NCBI GenBank assembly: GCA_010279815.1
Contig: QEOQ01000508.1
Coordinates: 4,277,342 to 4,341,341, forward strand
Reading direction: 5' to 3'
From: Brachionus plicatilis
Lineage: Eukaryota > Rotifera > Eurotatoria > Ploima > Brachionidae
DNA length: 64,000 bases
The position numbers and the translations under genes are program-made. Shown in pieces: positions 9,383-18,520 of the stretch. The notes below the pieces were generated by a model. The model was not told the DNA's origin and did no database searches. It saw only the letters and a program-made list of their open reading frames with translations. How positions within the stretch are numbered: the first letter of the stretch is position 1; each line of letters opens with the position of its first letter.

Positions 9383-10443
9383 GGGGTATTATTAATCGAT
9401 CTCTTACATTACTTAAACGATCACTTAATAAAATATATTATTTTATTTTTTCTATCTATAATATTATTTATTCGATTAATTTGATTAATTAACTGTCTCT
9501 AATAATAAATATTTATGTATCCTGAGTTTTTTTGTCACTAAATTTACTGAAGATGAGTATGATTATGTTGAATATAGCTCTTAACTTAATTAATGAACAG
9601 TTGAAATTATCTCTTGATTTAATTTAATTATCTCCTGTGAGAGTTTTTTTTTGTGGATATTTAAAGATGATCTAATGTGATCTAAGTTTAATTAAAATTT
9701 TTGAACTTAATTTTATTTAACTAAATTACTTTTTTTGTATCTTTTATCTTAAACTATTATCCTATGTAAAAATATAAATAATTTCCATACAAGCTGACTA
9801 AAACAGCCTCGGCTGGGGTCATTTAAATAAATAAATAAAAAAAAAATATCTAAGTTTTATCAAAGTATTGAAATGTCGGATAGTGAGTATCGAGTAGTTG
9901 ATGACTATGTAACTTCTGAATCAGAATCTGAAGACGAGGTTCAAGTCTACTCTGTCTACTCTGAAAAGAAGTGAAACTGAGGCCGGTTTAAGAGTTGATT
10001 ATCGATGCAGCCTGGTTAAGAGAAAAGGACCTCAATGCGAAAGATAACAGAAGTAGAGGAAGAAACTCCACAAGAAACAGTTATACCAGCAAAAAAGAAC
10101 AAAAAAACAATTGATAAGGAAGCTGAAAAAGTAGTGCAAGCATCAACCAGCAGTGATATAAGTAAGAAAGAAGAAGCTCCACTAAAGAGAGTTAGAGGTA
10201 AACCAAGAAAAAACTTATAAGACATTATTTTATTTGAAATTTTTTGAAATTTTTTATAATTCTTTTTTTTTAAATCAATTTAATAAATAAAAATAAGAGA
10301 TACTTTAAGTAAAATTAGTTGCTGTTTTTATTTAATTTAGGAGACAGATTAATAAATATAAGTTAAGGGTATTTAGTAAAATAAGAGATAGAAAAATATT
10401 AGTGATCGATTAAGTAATTTTAGAGATCGATTAAATACCTCCC
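9383..10443. mobile_element. Mutator-like (MULE) non-autonomous element, 9-bp TSD
   Basis: The 1061-bp element is bounded by a perfect 9-bp target duplication, TAATATTAA, at 9374-9382 and 10444-10452. The ends are an imperfect inverted repeat: GGGGTATTATTAATCGATC on the left, GGGAGGTATTTAATCGATC as reverse complement of the right. ATCGATC-type iterons recur inside both ends. A broken small ORF lies in the middle. A 9-bp duplication, GG-starting ends and the related SWIM-bearing element at 20.2-21.2 kb support the Mutator superfamily. It lies about 240 bp upstream of the TAB1-like start codon. Confidence 0.85.
9873..10220 (+). pseudogene. Broken acidic/AT-hook-like ORF inside MULE
   Basis: An ATG at 9873 opens a 33-codon acidic stretch (SESESEDEVQVYS) that ends at a stop. 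A second frame from 10035 encodes a Lys/Glu-rich segment ending LKRVRGKPRKNL, a basic tail comparable to the GRPSKAKQAL tail of the related element at 20.9 kb. The middle, where a SWIM finger would be expected, is missing. This looks like a deletion derivative of a short transposon protein. The open frame on the opposite strand is a shadow. Confidence 0.5.
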
Positions 10444-10452
10444 TAATATTAA

Positions 10453-11429
10453 TTTCTCGATAAAATAATGAAATGTAAGTTTTGATTTAATGTATTAAAT
10501 AAAAAATAACCAAATTGGTATTCAATAAATCAATTAGAGGACTTTAATTTCATAAATATATTTAATTATTTTCAATCGTTGGGCAACTTAAATCATTTAG
10601 ACAATTCAAAATCATTTATTAAAAACATTTTTCCTCATTTAAAAAAAAAATTTTAAATTAAAATAAATCGCTTGTCTCTCAAATATTTTTCATTTTTCTT
10701 TATAATTTTTAGAGATTAAGAATCAACATTTGTAAGTTCTATAGACCAAATATTTTCATCGGAATCCGTATAATATTTATCCTAAGAATGTTGTTTTTAT
10801 TCTATTTTAAAATAATCATTAAAAATCACTCATTTTCAGTAGAGAAAAAAATTTCAAAAAGATTGTTTTAAATTTTAAGACTTAATTAATCTAATTATTT
10901 TAATAATTTTTTAAAAAATAAATACTTAACATTACTAGACAAGTTATGTCTTATAATATTTCATTATAACATTTACATCAAAAAAATTTACCTCTAATTT
11001 ATTTTACATTAACAATCAATAATTTAAAATATTCAGGTAAAGTTAATTCAGAAATTCAAATTCATTCATTAAGACTAAAATAATTTTATTTTTCCACTTA
11101 AACACTTCGTCTAGAGAAATTAATATTCTATTGTTGTTTATTTTAACTGAAAATTGAAAATCGAAATTTTTCTATTTTTGCTTTTTTTTTAAATATTAAA
11201 TTTTAAAATTATCTTTTCATTAGTGTTTTCTTGCACAAAAATAGTGAGTTAGATGCACTAATAAATTTTTTTATAAACATTCATCATAAAAACTGATTAT
11301 CATCATTTTGTTTAGTATCTATTCTGGAAATAACGATAGAATATATAAGTTTATTTTTAATTTTCAAAATTTTTTAACTTTTATTTGATTTGATAATAAA
11401 AAATAAAAATATACAAAAAAATATCATCT
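10453..11429. other. AT-rich intergenic DNA, no feature seen
   Basis: I see no gene, no clear repeat and no iteron array in this stretch between the MULE and the septin 3' end. Confidence 0.6.
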
Positions 11430-12970
11430 TTATTTTTTTTTGGAATATTTGTTTGAACTTAATGTTGATAGCTTAAGTTTATCTAGCGAGAACTTTCGCT
11501 CGTTAAACTCTCTTATCTGATCATCGAGCTCTCTTCTCTTAAACTCAATCCTATCTCTCCATTCATTTTGTTCACTTTTCCATTGATTAAATTTTCCATT
11601 CAACTACAAAATTAAATTTTAAAATCAAAAAAAAATCATTTTAATAAAAAATTTACTTCTTTTTCTATCTCTTTAATTTCTTGTTCTTTAGCCTTTACTT
11701 TTTTAACAAATTCCTCTTTGATCTGAATCTCTTTTCGCTGGATCACTTCATCTAGCTCAGATTTTTTAGCTATGTAAACATCTTTAATAGTTCTAAAATC
11801 TCCTTGATCCGTGTCAGCCTCTAAATCGTCAAAAAAACCAATTTCCCTTAAACGATTGGCACGGTACATCTGGTAATGCTTTATGTGCGTCAATTCGATC
11901 AAATCGAATAAATTGGTAGACAAAAGTGATTCTCTTAGCTTGACAAAATCGCAGTGCATTTCGTTCTCGATAGACACTGTGCCCCACTCATACTGCCTAC
12001 CTTTGCTCACCTTATTTCCCACTTTTACCAATTGACTACTTCCAATAACAGCCAGAGGATACAAACTCTATTTTAGCAAAAATTAAGAACACAATTCAAA
12101 TTTTATTTTTAAAAAAATTCACATTAGTTATCAGATTTTGATTGTTGACGGATGGTTCATTTTCATTTATTGGAAATTGATAGATATTAACCTCATTCTT
12201 GAATATTTCGTCCATGATTCTTTTCTTGAAATCAATTAACTCGTTCTTGCAAATGGTATCTGCTTTGGCAATTATGGGAACAATGTTCACTTTGGAGTCA
12301 AGTGCTTTCATTGTGTTCAAGTCAATTGCTTTCAATGAATGTCCAGTCGGGCATATAAAATAGAGGCACAAATGCACTCGTTTATCATTGATCTGCTTTA
12401 TTTGCCGCTTGAGACCCAACTCTTCCTGTACATAGTTTTCATACTGTTCATTTATGTACTTCAGTATTTCCTCGTGACTATTTGCCTTGTTTATCTGATC
12501 ACCATAGCCACTTGTCTCAATTACGGTCAGTTTTAAATTAATATTTTTCTCTTTCAACTCAAAGGTATTTGATACTAGTGAGACTTTATGGGAGCAGTGG
12601 TCCATTGACGTTGCATTCAAGTTGGTATTGAATAGGGTGTCTATTAATGTGCTTTTGCCAATGCCTGTTTCACCAATGCATAGAATGTTAAAGCTAATGC
12701 CGTCTCTTACCATTTTGCTAACATATTGGTCAGCTATTCTCTCAAAACCAACATATCCTTTGAGCTTTACATTTTTTATCTCTTTTAAGCTGCTCTTAAA
12801 ATTTGTTTTAATAAAAAAATTCTGTTTTAGAAAAACCAGTTTTATCTATCAACTTAGTAAAACTGGATTATTTTTGCTAAATTTACCGCATTTTGCTTGG
12901 TATTTGGTTCCGAAGTTATGATGCGTGTAAAATTTTGGTTTATATCGTTAGGAGAGCTAGTATCCGGCAT
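11430..12970 (-). CDS. Septin, SEPT6/8/11-like
   Basis: Exons (minus): 12970-12887, 12821-12123, 12067-11657, 11603-11430; 455 aa, all phases consistent. Septins are GTP-binding cytoskeletal proteins that assemble into hetero-oligomeric filaments at cell cortex, cytokinetic furrow and cilium base. The order of features is standard: short variable N-terminus, polybasic lead-in, KLKGYVGFERIADQYV, the P-loop GETGIGKST, a G3-like ETSGYGDQ (Glu replacing the usual Asp), the G4 motif AKAD, and the septin-unique element with WGTVSIENEMHCDFVKLR. A Lys/Glu-rich coiled coil fills the last roughly 110 residues. The GYVGFERIADQ lead-in and coiled coil resemble the SEPT6/8/11 group, usually with poor GTPase activity. 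The start at 12970 was preferred because an upstream Met at 13087 would read through A/T-rich non-coding sequence. Confidence 0.9.
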
Positions 12971-14281
12971 ATTATAATTTACTAAAGCTCTAGAAAATAA
13001 TTTTATGTTTACAAAGCTTTTTTTTTTGAAATAAAATAACCATAAATTCTTCGACTCATAGCCTACTAAAGCCATAGATAGCTGCATTAATTAATTTTAA
13101 GCAAGAATTTAATCTTCAATATTTTGGCTAAACGGGTCATTTAGAAAACCAAATTTTGGGCAGTATATTCTAAACATACAATTTTTATTACTTTAGTTAT
13201 CTATTTTTTAAAACTCAAAATTGTTGGTTTTCCGCTGATGTTTTATACTTAGTCTTGTTAATTTTTGGTTTTCGAATCGACCTTTCTATGAATGCAGTAA
13301 TTTAGAGGCTTTAATGAAAAAGGCAAAATGATTTGCTTTTGATTAGAATTCATGTGAAATACGATATAGTATTTATGAACATTTTATTAATTCAAGAAAA
13401 AAAATAAACAAAAAATAGTTTCTTTATTAAAGATAAAATCATTCAAGATTTTCCTGCTGTTTCCAAATTTTTTTGTTAATTGAATATTTGTTTTAATCAA
13501 GAGGCAAATGAAAAAATCTGGCGGAGCATTTCTTTAAATTTATTATTATTATTATTTATTAATTATTAATTTCAGCCTCACAGACAATTTAAAATTGAAT
13601 ATAAAGAAAATAAAAAATAAAATAAAATTTAAGTTACATTGAAGACTTTGAGTAAAAAATTTAAATTATCATAAATCCTAAAGTAGTCAAGATTTTTATG
13701 TATTGCATCTTGAAATTTATCGTGTTTTCGAATATTTAAGTTTTCTTTTATTATATTTTTTATTAAGGTTGGTTTGAATAAAAACTATCGCAAACCCAAC
13801 AAATACTATTAAAACTAATTTTGAAAAAAAATAAAATAAATTTTGAAATCTTTTCAATTAATTAAACGGGTATTTCAATAAAAAATTACAGCATCATGAA
13901 AAATACTAAATATAATTACAGACATTGACAACATAAATTTTCAAATGAGAGTGTTTTAGAGAAAAAAAATTAAATAAAGGAATAGGTTTATTTGATAACT
14001 TTGTTATAAAAAATAATTAAAAATACTATCTGAGCATGTTAAACAAAGATTGACAAATAAAATACAATAAAAAATTTTAAAATAAATATCTGAATATTTT
14101 TGAATTTTGTTAATTTTTTTTCATCAAAAAAATCTACCTTTTTTACTGTGGTATTTATTTAAAAAACTCGGGTGTTAATTCATCATTTATGTATTTTTTA
14201 CAGCTTTATTGTGGGATTCAGAGTTTTTTTAATTCTGATTTAAATTTCTTTTAGGCAATTTAACTGTCTTTTTTTACTTGG
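12971..14281. other. AT-rich intergenic DNA, no feature seen
   Basis: No convincing exon or structured repeat is visible upstream of the septin start and before the palindromic MITE. The septin promoter presumably lies at its low-coordinate edge, but no motif stands out. Confidence 0.55.
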
Positions 14282-14290
14282 CTATTTTTT

Positions 14291-14643
14291 GGCAATGTGA
14301 AATTTTAGTACAAAAATTACAGTACTAAAAGTAAAAACGCTATAATTTATTTTCTAATTGTGCAAAAATGACTCTATAAAAAGTACAATATTGTACAAAT
14401 TTTGTGCAACCGAATTCCAGGCTCTGCAAAAACTCTGCAATTTTCTGTAAAATGCACACCATTAAAAAATATTTGATTAAAAAATGCAATAAATTGCAGA
14501 GTTTTTGCAGAGCCTGGAATTCGGTTGCACAAAATTTGTACAATATTGTACTTTTTATAGAGTCATTTTTGCACAATTAGAAAATAAATTATAGCGTTTT
14601 TACTTTTAGTACTGTAATTTTTGTACTAAAAATTCACATTGCC
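14291..14643. mobile_element. Palindromic MITE, GGCAATGTGAAA family, copy A
   Basis: This 353-bp element is a nearly perfect inverted repeat over its whole length, with a short loop around 14460. The ends are GGCAATGTGAAATTTT and its complement. A 9-bp target duplication, CTATTTTTT, flanks it at 14282-14290 and 14644-14652. The interior includes CTCTGCAAAAACTCTGCA, shared with copies at 30.2, 32.2 and 33.8 kb. Open frames inside it are artefacts of the palindrome. Confidence 0.9.
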
Positions 14644-15054
14644 CTATTTTTTTTAAATTAAAAATTCTCTTAACAAAGGATAAAAAACTATTCTGATACT
14701 AATGAAATTAAAAAATCTGGTTACTTCATTTAAGAAAATGCATAGTGAAATTTTCAGATCAATTTTAACATTTTTTTTAAATTTTGACTGAACGAAAATC
14801 ACTCAAAGTATTAATATTTCTCATTTAGTTATTTAAATAAAAATTTAAACAAAAAAAGTTTACATCAATTTTTACGTCTGAAAAGATGTAAAATGAACCA
14901 AAAAATAAAGATGTAGTAAAATACTTGTTCATTTAATAAAATTATTTTATTTACAAAAAAAAATTAAATTAAACTTAAAAAAATTTTAAATTTTTTAGAA
15001 TAAACTGGAATGCTTTTGAGTATTAGTTGAGATTACATTTTGTTAAAAGAAATA

Positions 15055-18000
15055 TTATAGAATAGCAAAAAAAACTAAAAAAAAAATACAAAAGGTTAGC
15101 TTTAATGTTTGAGCTGAAGCATAATAAAACTGAAAGTCTTCCATTTCGAGGTACGGGTTACGACCATCATCATACCGAATCGGACAGTTGTCATCTAAAA
15201 GAAAATATATTAAGTTGATTTTTAATGCAAAAATGAAATAGGTAAATAAACTATCATATCTTACATAATTTTCAAAATTTTAATTTAGTAACAAAAAAAA
15301 GAAATAAAAATTATTTTAACTGTACAAAAGAATGATTTATAACAAACTCAAATTATTAAAAAAACTTAAATTAATAGACTTAATTTTTTTAAAAATAGAA
15401 TATTTTTATTCAATTTGATATAAATTTCACAATAACTTTTTTTTGGTCAACAATCAAATTAAAGATAAAAGTGTAAATATAATTAAGAGAAATTTTTTAT
15501 TAGAGAGAAAAATAATAATTTAAACAAAAAAATGGAGAAATCAATTCACTTTTTCTTTTTATATTATATTGTTCATAATTATTTTTAATTGTTAATGTTA
15601 AATTTCTTTTTAATTTTTTTTTGACATTTAAAAAACTATGTAAATTTGAATATATCGAAAAATTCTTAACAACGAGTGAACTGAAATAAAATACTCTCTA
15701 TTTAATAAAAACTGTTTGTTAAAAGTTGAAAATTTTTTTCATAATTTTTTCTTATTGTCAATACAAAAATTTGATTTTTAAATTTTTTTTTTTTTTAAAT
15801 TTAAAAAAACCCTGAAATTTTTGAATAAATTGAAAAACTTTACAACCCCTGAAATGAAATAAAATACTCTCTATTTAATAAAAACTGTTTGTTAAAATTT
15901 TTTTTATAATTTTTTTGTTCATAATTTTTTCTAATTGTCAAAGCGAAAATTTTATTTTTTAAAATTTTTTTAATCATATTTTTTTCTAATTGTCAAAGCG
16001 AAAATTTGATTTTTAATTTTTTTTTTTTTAATTTAAAAAAACCCTGAAATTTTTGAATAAATTGAAAAACTTTACAACCCCTGAAATGAAATAAAATACT
16101 CTCTATTTAATAAAAACTGTTTGTTAAAAGTTGAAAATTTTTTTTTTAATATTTTTGTTCATAATTTTTTCAAATTGTCAAAGCGAAAATTTAATTTTTT
16201 AAAATTTTTTTTGACATTTCAAAAAAAACCATGCAAAAAACGAAAAAAAAAAAAACAAAACCCTTACGCTTTCTTTCGTTTTCAGTGAGCTCCAAAAATA
16301 AATCAGCGCCATCCTGTGGCAAATAGCTCGACGACGTTTGATTGTGTCCACACGACGAGCCAATGCTCCTGGACAAAAAAATGGTGAACAAATCCCTGCG
16401 CTCATAAATCCAGCATCTAAACTTGTGAAATGGCTCGTCCCGATCGAACGTGATCATATACGAGCGGCTGTTCTCTCGCCAGTGGCCGGCACACTGATAC
16501 ACATAATCGTACATCTCGTACACACGGATAGGCGTGCCGTCCGGGTCCTGCTCGCGGCAGTACTCGGCGTCCAAATTCATCACTTTGGTCTGATCGCCGC
16601 ACACACTAAACTGAGACTCGAGAAACTCGGGCCGGCACGTGATGTACCAGCCGCCGTCGCGGGGCAACGGCGTGTACCCGCCGCGTATCCTCGTCCTCAC
16701 TTGGCTGGACGGCTGGCCCGTCTGCCTGAATCGAAAGATGCCCGTGAACGGACACTCGGTGGCCGCCGGCGGATACAGCACGTACGTGCTGTACTTCCAC
16801 TCGGACTGGCCGCCGAACGACGTCCACGCGCACACCTCGTAGAACGGGTCCCTTTTTTTCGAGTCGTCGTAGATCCTCGCCATGAACGACTTGCTCTTTC
16901 TGTACTGCAAAATGTTCTGGTGCCTCGGCTTAAAGTCCAAGCAGATGAAGTAGTCGAAGCACTCGCCTTTGGTGACAGCCCGCACCAAGTACTGATTGCG
17001 GCCCGCCTGCTGGCACACGTAGTAGGTCTCGCGCAGCCATCCGCGGTTGTCGACGCGCGCCGACTCATAGATGTGCGTGTGGTTGATGACAATTTTGGCG
17101 TTTATGTTGGCCGTGTTCACCCATTCGCCGCTAAAGTTCTGCGGAAAAAAGCATCTGGGCTGGACGTGGCGCGGCACCTCCGGCGTGATGATCACCTTCT
17201 CGGGGCCGTCCGTCGGACTGTACAAGGCCTGACAGGACGCGTACAGCGACTTGGTAAACCACTGGGGCTGGTCTTTGCGCGTCAACATGCATCTGAATTT
17301 GTCGTAGGCGCGCTCGGCCGCTATGCGCTGGTTGGCGATGGCCGTGAAGATGTTGCCGCGCTCGTCCACCCAATTGCCGAGACAGTCGTAGAGCGGCTCG
17401 GCGTCTATCGACGAGACCAAATTTTTGCATGACGCGTAGCGCATCGAGAACCGCTGGTTGACGGTCTGGAATGGCGAGCCGGGCTCCGGGCACGAGATCA
17501 GCTTGGAGGCCGGGTTGTCGCACACGCCCTGTCCCGCTTCTCTGAACTCGTAGCGGAACTGGTACGTGCCGTAGATGGTGCTGCGGCACTCCTGGGCCTC
17601 GTAGGTCTTGTTGAACAGCGTTATGAACGACGAGGTCTCGGCTATTTCGTGACACAGCTCGGTGAAGCTTTTGCGCGGGTTGTTGTTGCAGCTGCTGCGT
17701 CGCACCTCGAGCACGCTGCGAGTCCGAATGTAGATTTCGATGCACTGGCTGCAGTCGATGACGGCGCCGGAGGTCGGCCGGTAGTGCATTTTGTAGTGCC
17801 ACTTGGACGGATGCACGCCTTTTTGATAGTACTTGGCCAGCGAGACGCATGCGCCCACTTCGTCCGATCGAAGCTTCAGGGTGCTCATGGAGTCGCCGGA
17901 GGCGCCTGCGCCCGCCTCTCTGCTGTACTGCTTGCGTTTCACCGAGCCGCTCTTGTACATGTTGGTGAATGTTTCGTAGCCGTTTTCGTACGAGTAGAAC

Positions 18001-18116
18001 TCGCCCACTATGTCATCGGGAAGTTCGCATTCGCCAGTAACCGTGGCGACTAGCAGACAGATGATGGCCAATGCATATCCAAGCGCTCTGTTCGCTTTTG
18101 TCACGCACTTATTCAT
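15055..18116 (-). CDS. Secreted Cys-rich protein with DUF7042-7045-type repeats, probable GPI anchor
   Basis: Exons (minus): 18116-16268 and 15194-15055, joined in phase across a 1073-bp intron; 662 aa. Residues about 12-29 (LGYALAIICLLVATVTG) form a signal peptide. The rest is a large extracellular region with some three dozen Cys in repeated modules: each has a conserved aromatic/Gly lead (GEF, GEW or GIF), paired Cys, and W or Y near the end. This resembles the metazoan DUF7042/7043/7044/7045 proteins, whose function is unknown. The second exon supplies a short Cys-containing segment and a hydrophobic C-terminus (TFCIFFLVFFAIL) without a cytoplasmic tail, as in GPI-anchored proteins. Exon 1 is remarkably GC-rich with strongly G/C-ending codons, unlike every other gene here, while its last part and exon 2 return to the local composition. 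The long antisense open frames at 16.3-18.2 kb are shadows of this bias. Without splicing the frame would run into A/T sequence. Confidence 0.8.
15660..16190. repeat. Tandem repeat in the intron of the GC-rich gene
   Basis: About 2.5 copies of a 170-230 bp unit occur, marked by AATAAAATACTCTCTATTT, AAAAACTTTACAACCCC and AATTGTCAAAGCGAAAAT. The unit around 15841 recurs at 16073 (offset 232 bp). An earlier partial copy near 15670 is shorter, lacking the doubled TTGTCAAAGCGAAAA segment. No coding or terminal inverted structure is seen. Confidence 0.75.
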
Positions 18117-18520
18117 TTTTTTTCATTTATCATGCGATAAAACAGGAAATTTTTGGTTTTTCGGACTTGTTTTTTTTTTTTTAATATTCGTTAGAATAAA
18201 AATTTGGGTAGAATAGAGGTCACTTTTTATGTATATTTTTTTTTTTTTTTTTCAGTCCGTACAGGTAAGTTTATTATAATTTTGGCTAAGCTTTTTTGAT
18301 GCATGAATGTGCGGACAAGCAAGAGAGGTCGTGACACATCTGTAATTAATTTTTTTGACCTATTTTTTTTTTCTCATAATTTAGTACGGAAATAGGTAAG
18401 CTTTAATAAAACATAGAAAAAAAAATATAGATAAAACTTCTTTTATTTTGACTTTAAATAATTATTTATATTAAAATAAGTAACGCTTTTTCAGATTTTC
18501 TTTTAAAATATTTTGAAAAA
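18117..18520. promoter_or_regulatory. Divergent intergenic region with two microexon-like units
   Basis: The GC-rich gene starts on the minus strand at 18116 and a small plus-strand gene starts at 18521, so this 404-bp gap probably holds both promoters. On the plus strand two very short segments have full splice consensus on both sides: TCCGTACAG at 18256-18264, between a long T-run plus CAG and GTAAGT; and TACGGAAATAG at 18385-18395, between TTTAG and GTAAGC. A further acceptor at 18494 precedes the ATG at 18521. They may be 5' UTR microexons of the plus-strand gene. Confidence 0.4.

Noticed and set aside
14340..14576. 78-codon frame, and similar frames at 30.3-30.57 kb
   Set aside because: They lie wholly within palindromic MITEs and appear on both strands because the arms are identical.
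16338..17432. Long antisense open frame (364 codons) opposite the GC-rich gene
   Set aside because: It mirrors the GC-biased codons of the minus-strand gene, is rich in Arg, Val and Ala without domain character, and has no splice or family support.
17131..17850. Other-frame 239-codon open frame within the GC-rich exon
   Set aside because: A by-product of high GC at third positions; it overlaps the correct frame, which has a signal peptide and ordered cysteines.
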